A stretch of DNA of 64,000 nt from Stomorhina lunata. Taxonomy: Eukaryota > Arthropoda > Insecta > Diptera > Rhiniidae. The first letter of the stretch is position 1. Each line of letters opens with the position of its first letter. The notes below the pieces were generated by a model. The model was not told the DNA's origin, made no database searches, and saw only the letters and a list, made by a program, of their open reading frames with translations. This document shows, in pieces, positions 9,640-20,702 of this stretch. Both the position numbers and the translations under genes were made by a program. The DNA lies in assembly GCA_933228675.1 (NCBI GenBank), contig OW121742.1, forward strand, positions 20,341,112 to 20,405,111. Reading direction: 5' to 3'.

Positions 9640-11375
9640 GCAATATATCAAAAACGGCTTTTTGCGAAAAAGAACTTTTTTATTGTAGAAAATGAATCTC
9701 TGGGATTATAAAAATAATGTTTGTCTTACAACTTTTTTGTTTCTAAATTCTGCTAAAAGATGGCGCTATTTTTAGGTTACATATGAAAATCGCATTTTTA
9801 ATAATTAAAAGATACAAATTTGGTTTGACAATGTTCCGCGACTTTGTTCAGGAGTATTTGGTCTAACTTTTTTCTGAATGTACCAACATCGAAAAAGATC
9901 CAAATAATATGTATTTGATACATTTGTAAGAAACATGTCAATACCGCCACCTTGCGGCAATCTTTTGTAGCATTTTTAAAAACACAAAAATAGATGCTTT
10001 CAAAAACTTTCAAAAGAGATATCTGCGATGAAATTCAGACAAAAAATAAGAATTCTAGGGACAAAAGTAGTTAACAGTATTCCAATTCTGATACTTTTTT
10101 GAACGATTGTTTTAAAATTTTGTGTAAAATTTAGTCACTGTTTACAATATTAGAAGTAAAAATAATGTTTTTGTAATGAGAAAGGGTATGGCTTAAATTC
10201 CATATAAAAGTGAAAGTTTTTAACTTTTCTTTAACTTCAGCATCCATATGCAAAAATCTTGTTAGCCAGATTTCGCAGATTTCGCGAAATTGGTTAGTTT
10301 CTCAATATGTTAATTTGTTTTTTAAGTCCATTTCATTTTCCATCTCTACTTTTAAAAAATATAATCGCTGTAAATCGATGAGGTATTGAAAACATTTTTT
10401 TCGTCGGACTTTTTTTTGGTGGCAAGTTTCCATATTACTAAATATTTAATTTTTAGATTCCTAGAACACAAAATGATCAGAAGCCACTGTTGTCTTGTTA
10501 CATTTTACGAATTTAAGAGGTTCAATGTAGGCTGTATAAACACTTTGAGATGTAGAAGAAAATCAATGGTCGCGATTTAATCGCATATTATTTTTGCTTC
10601 ACTGTAGACCGCAGGATATTTGTTCGTGAATTTGAGCAATATACCTTTAAGTACCACATTGTTATTATACATCAATGTGTCTTTCGAAGGTGAACAAGTG
10701 AAAAATTACACAAATAGGCTTGCTTGTTTTTTAAATGGCACAAAAATGGCTAAATATTTTTCTCGAAAAATTTGCACACATATTAAGAACATGTTTATCT
10801 AAAATTTTGATATGGCGCTTCTCGATGCGTTTCTTAGTTAATGAGTTATAGGAAGACAAATATTAAAAATGCAGAATTTTTACCCTTTTTTCATTTTTTT
10901 TGATAGTTTTTCTCAATTTGTCGAAGAACCAAACATTTAATCGGGAAGCGCCATATCAAATTTTTAGATATCAATAGTAGCTATCTGTATGTAAAATTTG
11001 GTCTCAAAATCTTTATCCGCTTTTGTGCCATTTTAAATGCAAATTTTATACTTTTTTCACTCCTGCATTATCTTTTATATATATCTTTTCTCTAAGTGTA
11101 CTGATGTTTTTTTTATGGTGATGAAATCTTTTACACTTATCTAACTATACAAATTTGAAAAAGTTTAATTTATGACCTATTAAGAAAGTTACAGCGCCAA
11201 ATTTGCTTCTAGTTTAAAAGCCAAAATTATAGAAAACACCGTGTATTTCAGGAACCAAAATAGCTTGGACCATTTTATGAAGCACGAAGGATAGCTGAAT
11301 ATGTGTCTGAAAAAATGTATATAAATTCATGTGATTATCTTGAAATTTAAAAACCTACTTTTTTTGATATATTGC
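9640..11375. mobile_element. Non-autonomous DNA transposon with terminal inverted repeats and TA target duplication
   Basis: The left end GCAATATATCAAAAA (9640-9654) is the exact reverse complement of the right end (11361-11375), and TA flanks both sides (9638-9639 and 11376-11377). Length is 1,736 bp. TA-flanked short inverted termini and this length resemble the Tc1/mariner group, but no transposase domain or DDE motif could be read in any frame, so it is probably non-autonomous or decayed. The interior is less array-like and somewhat richer in GC (GGCGCT and GCGCCA words) and contains a long imperfect inverted repeat at about 10690-11045. It lies inside A(-) arrays, which resume on both sides. 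Confidence 0.72.
10690..11045. repeat. Internal imperfect inverted repeat of the 9640-11375 element
   Basis: The left arm includes TTAAATGGCACAAAA (about 10732) and TTTTGATATGGCGCTTC (about 10805). The right arm includes the complementary GAAGCGCCATATCAAAT (about 10944) and TTTTGTGCCATTTTAAAT (about 11022). Both matched blocks occur in mirrored order at mirrored spacing, so the region could fold into a hairpin with arms of roughly 150 bp and many mismatches. Confidence 0.65.
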
Positions 11376-11384
11376 TAATTATAT

Positions 11385-11828
11385 TTTCCAAAATTTTCTT
11401 TTTTTATAGGAGTTTTTTAAAAATTTTTTCTATTTTTATAAGAAATTTTTCAAAAAATTTATATTTTTATAGGAAATTTTTCACAAATTTTCTATTTTTA
11501 TTGGATATATTTCAAAATTTTCTATTTTCATGGGATATTTTTTAAAAATTTCTTTTTTTATAAGAAAATATTTCAAAAATTTTCTATTTTTATATGAAAA
11601 AAATATTTCAAAAATTTTCTTGTTTTATAGGAAATTTTTTAAAAATTTTCTATTTTTATAGGAAATTTTTTAAAATTTTCTATTTTTATAAAATTGTTTT
11701 CAAAATTTTCTATTTCTATAGGAAAATTTTCAAAAATTTTCTATTTTTCAAGAAAATTTTTCTATTATATATTTTTTAAAAATTTGCTATTTTTATAGGA
11801 AATTTTTCAAAATATTTCTATTTTTCAA
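11385..11828 (-). repeat. Family A array, minus orientation
   Basis: About 14 diverged units (TTTTCTATTTTTATAGG type, with TTTTC in place of TTTCTT), resuming immediately after the DNA transposon and ending at the 123-bp dispersed island. Confidence 0.92.
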
Positions 11829-11951
11829 AAAATAACAAAATAGTTTGGTTTTTTCCGCAAACATTTTTTTGGCTTTTTATCAATAAATTTGTCTGTTACA
11901 ATAACAAATAAATGTAACAGATTTGGGATCAAATGCGAATACTCTTCTTTT
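11829..11951 (+). repeat. Dispersed island repeat, copy 1
   Basis: About 123 bp sharing AAAAAATAACAAAATAGT, TCCGCAAACATTTTTT, GGCTTTTTATCAATAAA, AAATGTAACAG and GATCAAATGCGAATACTCTT in the same order with 14947-15119. It lacks about 47 bp present in the second copy. Both copies are embedded in minisatellite arrays of different families (A here, D there). It could be a remnant of an unrecognised transposable element. Confidence 0.82.
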
Positions 11952-13330
11952 TGTATTTTTATTTTTATAAAAAAAATCTATTTTTAAAGGAACTTTTTCT
12001 AATATTTTCTAACTTTATGGGAATTCTTCAAAAACTTTTCAAAAAATTTATATTTTTAAAGGAAATTTTTAAAAAATTTTCTATTTTGATAAGAAATTTT
12101 TCAAAAATTTTCTATTTTATAGGAAAATTTTCAAAAATTTCCTCTTTTTATAGGAATTTTCAATTTTTATAGGAAATTTTTTAAAAATTGTCTATTTTTA
12201 TAGGAAATTTTTGAAAATTTTTCTATTTTTATAGGAAATTTTTGAAAAATTTTCTATTTTCATAGGAAATTTTTAAAAAATTTTTCTATTTTTATGGGAA
12301 ATATTTGAAAAATTATAGAAAATTTTTCAAAAATTTCTTATATTTTATTAAATTTTTTAAAAAATTTGTATTTTTTTTTAGGACATTTTTCAAAAATTTT
12401 CGTTTTTTTATTAAAAATTTTTCAAAAATATTCTTTTTTTTTATTGGAAATTTTTCAAAAATTTCTTGTTTTTATAGGAAATTTTTAAAAAATTTCTTAT
12501 TTTTATGGGTAGTTTTTTAAAAATTTTCTATTTTTATAGGAAATTTTTCAAAAATTTTCTATTTTTATAGGAAATTTTTGAAAAATTTTCTATTTTTATA
12601 GGAAATTTTTCAAAAATTTCCTATTTTTATAGGCAATTTTTCAAAAATTTCTTATTTTTTTGTTAAATTTTTTAAAAATTTTGTATTTTTTTAAGAAATT
12701 TTAAAAAAATTTTCTTTCTTTTATTAAAAATTTTTCACAAATTTTCTTTTTTTTATTGGAAATTTTTCAAAAATTTCTTGTTTTTATAGGAAATTTTTAA
12801 AAAATTTCTTATTTTTATAGGTAATTTTTTAAAAATTTTCTTTTTTTATTGGAAAATTTTCAAAAATTTTCTTTTTTTATTGGAAATTTTCAAAAATTTC
12901 TTGTGTTTATAGGAAATTTTTAAAAAATTTCTTATTTTTATAGGAAATTTTTTAAAAATTTTCTATTTTTATAGGAAATTTTTCAAAAATTTTCTATTTT
13001 TATAGGAAATTTTTCAAAAATTTTCTATTTTTATAGGAAATTTTTGAAAAATTTTCTATTTTTATAGGAAATTTTTGAAAATTTTTCTATTTTTATAGGA
13101 AATTTTTGAAAAATTTTCTATTTTCATAGGAAATTTTTAAAAAATTGTCTATTTTTATAGAAAAATTTTATAAAATTTCTTATTTTTATTGGAAATTTTT
13201 CAAAACTTTCTTATTTTTTTATTGCAAATGTTTAAAAAATTTCTTATATTTATAGGAAGTTTTTCAAAAATTGCTTATTTTTATAGGAATTTTTTCAAAA
13301 ATTTCTTGTTTTTATGGCAATTTATTATCT
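11952..13330 (-). repeat. Family A array, minus orientation, with mixed dyad centres
   Basis: About 44 units. Several near 12200-12290 and 13025-13130 have a central G with minus-type TATTTTTATAGG spacers, that is, hybrid units. Local segment duplications are visible: the order of TTTTTTTATTGG and TTGTTTTTATAGG variants around 12430-12540 repeats around 12750-12840 and again near 12870-12960. Confidence 0.93.
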
Positions 13331-14694
13331 TGTTATTTTTTTATACTAGTCCTGTTTAAGATCCCGTTTTGTGCAATAGCATTTTAAATTCTATTGCATA
13401 TTTTATAATCCACCCCTAGAATAAGTATTTTCTTATATAATTGATGCCATTAAACACATGCCGAAACACGCCTGAACTTACGTAAAATTTTTCTCTATAA
13501 AACCAATTTTTTATAAATGCAAATGCACGAAAATGTATGCGGTGGCGAATACTGTGGCTTTAAAATATATTTAATGCCACGTAAATTGTGTGTGAAAAAC
13601 GAGCTATTATAAATAAAATTCAATATTCCAATTAAAATGCTAACAAAAAACGAGCAGAGGAGAAAATCGTATAAAAAATAAAATACACAAATAAACAAAA
13701 CCACCAGAGGCTGGCTATAGCATTATACAATAATATTCAAAGCAAAAAGCGAATTAAGGCTGAATGCAAAATAAAATTGCGTAAAAAATTGAATAACATA
13801 TTTAATTCCTATTGATTATTTCATACCTAATTAAGGTTATATTTTGCTAATATTAATTTTATTTTATTATATAAAATTATGGTAATTTTTGTATTAAGAT
13901 TTTATAGAAATTTGAATTTTTTGCATTTTTAGGGCTGTCCCTATCCTATTATTCAGGGCATCATTCATAACGATACAAGGCAAATTATTAATTTTACACT
14001 TTGATGACATGCTCACATACATAATTCTAGGCCAATATACTCCCATATAGATACATACACACATATATACATAAGTATGTATATCGACATAATCACATAG
14101 TGCCTGACGCACGGACAGACAGACTTAAGTACACATTTTTAAACGTAAATATCAACCTAAATGAATTACAAATGTTTGTTTTAAAACCAAACAAATATTT
14201 AAAGGAATTAATTTTATAAATCAAATAATCTATTAATGAATTTCGTCATGGTATGGACCAACTCTCTTAAGAGGAATTACATGTCTGGTATGTAGTATAT
14301 TACACCACCTTTACCAAGCTTAAACTAAAAAAACCTATAGGCAGGGGCACTGAACCAAATAAAAACAACATACGAGTAGCCTAGTTCATGGTTTTCTTGA
14401 AATTAGAAAAATCTACTCAAACCAATTGCTTTGGGGGAAGGTCCATATTACAATCTTTCAAATTTTAAATAGGAAAAGTTCGTTAGATAATATCTCTTAG
14501 AAAAAAACAGTTTTTATGAACTTCGTTGCTGTTGGTTAGCACGTCGACTACTAAGCATAACATATTATATTTCGCCTGGGTTCGAGCCAGGCTTCCCAGA
14601 TTTGCCGATTTATTGGCATTTTGGCGATTTTTGGCCGGAAAAATAGTAAAGTGCAGATTTTGCCTAGAAAATTGGCGATTTTTGAGATAACATC
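13331..14694. other. Non-array spacer with a tRNA-like B-box hairpin
   Basis: AT-rich DNA with short TATACATA-type microsatellites (14060-14090) and GGACAGACAGACTT (about 14114). The tRNA-like element at 14531-14591 is listed separately. After it, TTGGCGATTTT occurs twice (about 14629 and 14672). No gene recognised. Confidence 0.65.
14531..14591 (+). ncRNA. tRNA-derived (SINE-like or tRNA pseudogene) fragment
   Basis: GTTCGAGCC at 14580-14588 matches the polymerase III B-box consensus GWTCRANNC. It sits in a perfect 5-bp stem CCTGG/CCAGG (14575-14591) with a 7-nt loop, like a T-arm. About 40 bp upstream, GTTGGTTAGCACG resembles a tRNA D-arm/A-box, although the expected A is missing. Anticodon and acceptor stems are not convincing, so a functional tRNA is unlikely; a decayed tRNA or SINE head is the better reading. 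Confidence 0.35.
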
Positions 14695-14946
14695 TCAAAA
14701 AATTTTTTCCACAGAAACATTTTAATTATAAATTTTTTTCTATTGAAAATTTTTTGAATAGAAAAATTGTATTTTTTTTATTTCTGTATAGAAAAAATTT
14801 TAACATAAAATTTTTGTATATGGAAAATTTTCCAAATAAAATTTTTTTGCATAGAAAATTTTCCGTATAAAATTTTTTGTATAGAAAAATTTTTCACATC
14901 AAATTTTTGAAAAATTTTCAATTTATTTATAGATAATTTTTTTTAT
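14695..14946 (+). repeat. Family D array, first block
   Basis: About eight 31-bp units of the type TATAGAAAAATTTTCCATAT plus AAAATTTTTTG, quite diverged at the left end. It is interrupted at 14947 by the dispersed island repeat. Confidence 0.88.
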
Positions 14947-15119
14947 CAAAAAATAACAAAATAGTCGGGATGTAAATATTATTTAACCAACCATCGAAAC
15001 GCGTCGAGGAATTTGGTTTCTCCGCAAACATTTTTTGGCTTTTTATCAATAAATTGGTCTTTTACATTAATAATTAAATGTAACAGTTTTGGGATCAAAT
15101 GCGAATACTCTTCTTCTTC
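14947..15119 (+). repeat. Dispersed island repeat, copy 2
   Basis: Homologous to 11829-11951. It carries an extra segment, CGGGATGTAAATATTATTTA through CGCGTCGAGGAA (about 14966-15011), that the first copy lacks. The longer form is probably closer to the ancestral element. Confidence 0.82.
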
Positions 15120-16195
15120 ATTGTATAGAAAAATTTTTCATATATTCTATTTTTTTTTGTATAGAAAAAATTTCTATTTAAATTATAAATTTTTTTTGTA
15201 TGGAAAATTTTTCATAAAAATTTTTTTATAGAAAATTTTTCATAAAAAATTTTCTATAGAAAATTTTTCCACATAAATTTTTTGTATAGAAAAAATTTCC
15301 ATATAAAATTTTTTTAAAAGAAAAATTTTCCATATAATTTTTTTATAGAAAAATTTTCTACATAAAATTTGTTTGAATAGAAAAATTTTCCATATATTCC
15401 ATTTTTTTGTATAGAAAAAATTTTCAATATAAAATTTTTTGATATGGAAATTTTTCCATATAAAATTTTTCGTATAGAAAAAATTTCCACATAAAATTTT
15501 TTGAATAGAAAAATTTTCCACATAATTTTTTTTTATGGCAAAATTTTTTATATAGAATTTTTTTGTATACAATAATTTTCTATGTATTCCATTTTTTTTT
15601 GTATAGAAAAATTTTCAACATAAAATTTTTTTCATATAAAATTTTTTTCATATAAAATTTTTTGTAATGTTTTTTTTAATGTTTCACATAAAATTTTGTA
15701 TACAGAAAAATTTTCCATATTAAATTTTTTGTAGGAAAATTTTCTACATAAAATTTTTTTGTATAGAAAAATTTTCCATATATGTACATTTTTTTGAACA
15801 TAAAATTTTTTTGAATGGAAAATTTTCCATATAAAATTTTTTAGCATGGAAAATTTTTTTGTATAGAAAAATTTTCAACATAGAGTTTTTTTGTATGGAA
15901 AATTTTCCATATACAATTTTTTGCATAGAAAAATGTTTCACATAAAATTTTTTATACAGAAAAATTTTCCATATTAAATTTTTTATAGGAAAATTTTCTA
16001 TATAAAATTTTTTTGTACAGAAAAATTTTTCATATATCTACTACATTTCTTTGTATAGAAAAAATTTTCAATATAAATTTTTTTTGAATAGAAAATTTTC
16101 CATATAAAATTTTTTATATAGAAAAAATTTCCACATAAAATTTTTTGACTGGAAAAAATTTTAAATATATTTTTTTTTTGAAAAAAGGTTTATCA
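15120..16195 (+). repeat. Family D array, main block, about 34 units of 31 bp
   Basis: Units alternate CCATATAAAATTTTTT and GTATAGAAAAATTTT, with CCACAT, CAACAT and CTACAT variants. A larger period is visible: the unit containing CATATATTCCATTTTTTTG-type sequence recurs at about 15390, 15580 and (shifted) 15780 and 16033, roughly every 190-250 bp. Open frames on the minus strand here are repeat translations. Confidence 0.94.
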
Positions 16196-16412
16196 AAATT
16201 TTTGGACATCAAACTTTAATTAAAAAGTTTTACTGTAGTGTATTGCACTAAGATCCCAATTTATTACAATTATTTAATACTGTAATAAATAGTTGTTTGA
16301 TAAAACCAAAAAATGTTGGTAAGGAATTATCCCCAATTCTAGACAGAGCGAAAACCACACATTATGTATAATTTGAGAGACTGAATAAATACGAATTATT
16401 ATTGTGTCCAAC
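16196..16412. other. Single-copy island inside the D arrays
   Basis: About 217 bp without the 31-bp period. It holds the inverted pair TTTATTACA/TGTAATAAA (about 16260-16289). No protein recognised. Confidence 0.6.
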
Positions 16413-16795
16413 AAATTTTTTCATAGAAAAATTTTCATAATTTTTAATAAAAAATTGTGCTATATAAATTTTTTTCTACAGAAACATTTCCAATATACAT
16501 TTTTTTCTATGGCAAACATTTCCATTTACAATTTTTTAAATAGAAAAATTTTCCATATAAAATTTTTTCATAGAAAAATTTTCTACAAAAATTTTTTTTC
16601 TTTAGCAAAATTTTTCATAGATTCCATTTTATTGTATAGAAAAATTTTTAACATAAAATTTTTGTATATGGAAAATTTTTCATATAACATTTTTTTTATA
16701 GAAACATTTTCTTTACAAATTTTTTTTGTATAGAAAAATTTTCTTTATAAAATTTTTTTGTATAGAAAAGATTTCCATATATTTAATTTTTGTAC
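16413..16795 (+). repeat. Family D array, second block, about 12 units
   Basis: Diverged D units (ATAGAAAAATTTTC plus an AAAATTTTTT linker) resume after the island, then give way to single-copy DNA. Confidence 0.9.
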
Positions 16796-18365
16796 CCTTC
16801 ATATAAGTTATAAGTTTGTATGTAACACATAGAAATATTTGTCATAAACCCACCTTTTAGTATACCAATAAGCTTACAATCACTTTCTGAGTCGATTTAT
16901 GGTACCTCCCATAGGTCTCACTTCCCGGAATTGATTTTTTGACCACAAAATTTTATAAAAATGTCACGTAAATTGTTACTCATGATTTAAGCAAAAAGTG
17001 TTGCCGTCGTTTAGGCGTACCTTTTTAATCAAATTCAATTTAAGTGTAAGTCTCTAGAAGCTTATAACGAAGAAAAATGAGTGAAAAATGGTGTTCCAAA
17101 GCAGGTACCCCAAGGAGTGGACGGATTTTAGCTGAAGTAGGTTGAGCTTTTTATAGGATAAAGCAATAGATAGGTACCCCAAGGGGTAGTTAATTTTAAA
17201 CAAAATTAATTGAGCTCTCTTTTTAATTAATTAATATAAGTGTGTTGAGTTTATCAAATTCTGTTTAGAATTGCGACTTGTACATTGAGAAGAAAAATAG
17301 GCGAAAAAATGGGTACATGAGGCAGGCACCCCAGGAGTCGATGTATGGTAATTGTTGGATCATTTGACTAGAAATGCACGTGTGTAACTCTGAATAGCTT
17401 TATTTTTTAGTTAAGATTTTCGACTGCACAGTGTTCCTTCAAATGTCTGGTTTAATGTTATGTAAAAATAAAAGCAGGGAAAACGTACTAAAAGCTTGTT
17501 GTTGTTATTGCTGATAATTCATGATACTTGTACGATTTATACTTGTAAAATATTCCAGAGCATTTAGTGTTTGGAACCAGTAAATGCTATAACACAACTC
17601 ACACTTTGCATCTACCAAAGTTGACATACAATACACGAATGTTATTAAATACATCTCTCGGTGTATTTTAAACACAAAAATATCAACAGCAACAAAAAAA
17701 CCAAAAACAAAAAATAAAAATTTAAAACAAAAACGTAATCATTTGCAGCTTTAGAGCTGATGCAGCAGCAACAGCAGCAGCAGCGACATCCAGCCAGCAA
17801 CATCAAAAGCAAACTTGCAATGGAAATGTAAATGAATGTAGGGAAATTAATGCTTTACTTGGCTTATAATTTCAATTAACCATTATACAATTTTTTTATT
17901 TTTCCTCAAAAAAAGAAAAAAAGTACTTTTGCCTGATGTGGTTGTTATTCAGCGTTTTTTTTTATTTGCTTTAATGGGATTTAGGGTATGTGGCATGCAA
18001 CATTGAGTTGCATATTCAAACATATACTCTCTCTGTGAAATATTTGAAGTACTAATGAGGAAGGGAAAATTGTGGCTTTTCAAGTGAGATTTTACAAATG
18101 ATGAAATTTCAGCAATTTTTTTTCTTTTTACTTTTTTCTTCCTCTGAAACCGAAATCAATATTTATTATTTATTTGTAGTGTCAGATATGGAAGAGCTGA
18201 AAATTGTTGGCGAATTGAAGAGGAAATAATATTTACAGTTGGCAACAGGGAATTATAATTGGAGAAAAATAAATATAAAAATAATTTATGAAGTTTAATT
18301 TGTAAGGGTATTAATTTTTTAGGCACTTATCAGGGTCGAAAGACAATCTTTGAGACATAAAACAA
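16796..18365. other. Non-array spacer with a three-copy GGTACCCCAAGG motif and a CAG repeat
   Basis: It contains three copies of an AGGTACCCCAAGGAGT-like motif at 17103, 17172 and 17324. The first and third are preceded by similar sequence (GAAGAAAAATGAGTGAAAAA versus GAAGAAAAATAGGCGAAAAA), which suggests degenerate direct repeats about 220 bp apart. A CAG/CAA trinucleotide run lies at 17763-17783. No convincing gene. Confidence 0.65.
17763..17783 (+). repeat. CAG/CAA trinucleotide microsatellite
   Basis: Seven consecutive CAG or CAA codon-like triplets. The surrounding open frame is only about 28 codons, and the AG before it lacks a pyrimidine tract, so I treat it as a microsatellite rather than an exon. 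Confidence 0.75.
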
Positions 18366-20702
18366 AGAAAATTTTTCGTTAAATTAAAAATTTTCTGTAG
18401 AAACTTTTTGCTATATTAAAAACTTTTTATAGAAAACTTTTCGTTATTTTAAAAATGTTCTATAGAAAATTCTTCTTTATTTTAAAAATTTTTTATAGAA
18501 AAATTTTCGTTAAATTAAAAAGTTTCTATAGAAAATTTTTCGTTAAATTAAAAAGTTTCTATAGAAAATTTTTCGATAAATTAAAAATTTTATATAGCTA
18601 ATTTTTGCTATATTAAAAACATTCTATAGAAAATTTTTTGTTATTTTAAAAATTTTCTATAGAAACTTTTTCTTTATTTTAAAAAATTTCTATAGAAAAT
18701 TGTTCGTTAAATTAAAAATTTTCTATAGAAAATTTTTTGTCAAATTAAAAATTTTCTAAAGAAAATTTTTAGTTAAATTAAAAATTTTCTATAGAAAATT
18801 TTTTGTTAAATTAAAAATTTTTCGTTAAATTAAAAATTTTCTATAGAAAAATTTTCGTTAAATTAAAAATTTTCTAAAGAAAATTTTTCGTTAAATTAAA
18901 AATTTTCTATAGAAAATTTTTCGTTAAATTGAAAAAATTTTTCGTTAAATTAGAAAATTTTTCGTTAAATTAAAAATTTTCTATAGAAAATTTTTCGTTA
19001 AATTAAAAATTTTCTATAGAAAATTTTTCGTTAAATTAAAAATTTTCTATAGAAAATTTTTCGTTAAATTAAAAATTTTCTATAGAAAATTTTTCGTTAA
19101 ATTAAAAATTTTCTATAGAAAATTTTTCGTTAAATTAAAAATTTTCTATAGAAAATTTTTCGTTAAATTAAAAATTTTCTATAGAAAATTTTTCGTTAAA
19201 TTAAAAAAATTTTTCGTTAAATTAGAAAATTTTTCGTTAAATTAAAAATTTTCTATAGAAAATTTTTCGTTAAATAAATTAAAAATTTTCTATAGAAAAT
19301 TTTTCGTTAAATAAATTAAAAATTTTCTATAGAAAATTTTTCGTTAAATTAAAAATTTTCTATAGAAAATTTTTCGTTAAATTAAAAATTTTCTATAGAA
19401 AATTTTTCGTTAAATTAAAAATTTTCTATAGAAAATTTTTCGTTAAATTAAAAATTTTCTATAGAAAATTTTTCGTTAAATTAAAAATTTTCTATAGAAA
19501 ATTTTTCGTTAAATTAAAAATTTTCTATAGAAAATTTTTCGTTAAATTAAAAATTTTCTATAGAAAATTTTTCGTTAAATTAAAAATTTTCTATAGAAAA
19601 TTTTTCGTTAAATTAAAAATTTTCTATAGAAAATTTTTCGTTATATTAAAAATTTTCTATAGAAAATTTTTCGTTAAATTAAAAATGTTATATAGAAAAT
19701 TTTTCGTTAAATTAAAAATTTTCTATAGAAAATTTTTCGTTAAATTAAAAATTTTCTATAGAAAATTTTTCGTTAAATTAAAAATTTTCTATAGAAAATT
19801 TTTCGCTAAATTAAAAATTTTCTATAGAAAATTTTTCGTTAAATTAAAAATTTTCTATAGAAAATTTTTCGTTAAATTAAAAATTTTCTATAGAAAATTT
19901 TTCGTTAAATTAAAAATTTTCTATAGAAAATTTTTCGTTAAATTAAAAATTTTCTATAGAAAATTTTTCGTTAAATTAAAAATTTTCTATAGAAAATTTT
20001 TCGTTAAATTAAAAATTTTCTATAGAAAATTTTTCGTTAAATTAAAAATTTTCTATAGAAAATTTTTCGTTAAATTAAAAATTTTCTATAGAAAATTTTT
20101 CGTTAAATTAAAAATTTTCTATAGAAAATTTTTCGTTAAATTAAAAATTTTCTATAGAAAATTTTTCGTTAAATCAAAAATTTTCTATAGAAAATTTTTC
20201 GTTAAATTAAAAATTTTCTATAGAAAATTTTTCGTTAAATTAAAAATTTTCTATAGAAAATTTTTCGTTAAATTAAAAATTTTCTATAGAAAATTTTTCG
20301 TTAAATTAAAAATTTTCTATAGAAAATTTTTCGTTAAATTAAAAATTTTCTATAGAAAATTTTTCGTTAAATTAAAAATTTTCTATAGAAAATTTTTCGT
20401 TAAATTAAAAATTTTCTATAGAAAATTTTTCGTTAAATTAAAAATTTTCTATAGAAAATTTTTCGTTAAATTAAAAATTTTCTATAGAAAATTTTTCGTT
20501 AAATTAAAAATTTTCTATAGAAAATTTTTCGTTAAATTAAAAATTTTCTATAGAAAATTTTTCGTTAAATTAAAAATTTTCTATAGAAAATTTTTCGTTA
20601 AATTAAAAATTTTCTATAGAAAATTTTTCGTTAAATTAAAAATTTTCTATAGAAGATTTTTCGTTAAATTAAAAATTTTCTATAGAAAATTTTTCGTTAT
20701 AT
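18366..20702 (+). repeat. Family B minisatellite array, about 70 units of 33 bp
   Basis: The unit is the perfect 20-bp palindrome AAATTTTCTATAGAAAATTT plus TTCGTTAAATTAA. From about 19320 to 20700 units are almost identical, with single changes such as TCGCTAAA at 19804 and AAATCAAAA at 20172. Because 33 is divisible by three and one frame lacks stops, the block gives a spurious 353-codon frame. The left edge (18366-18800) is diverged, and a compound variant occurs at about 18931 and again 272 bp later. High homogeneity indicates recent expansion or conversion. Confidence 0.97.

Noticed and set aside
10203..10240. TATAAAAG and TCAG pair inside the 1.7-kb inverted-repeat element, promoter-like
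   Set aside because: Spacing is a few bases off the usual distance and no transposase frame follows; TATAAAA words are expected by chance here.
15240..16733. Several 60-110-codon frames rich in KFYIENF or FHRKIF words
   Set aside because: Translations of family D units. The 31-bp period cycles through all three frames, which gives the alternating motifs.
17749..17827. Possible polyglutamine exon around the CAG repeat
   Set aside because: The upstream AG is preceded by a purine-rich stretch rather than pyrimidines, the frame ends after about 28 codons, and the downstream GTAAAT is a weak donor.
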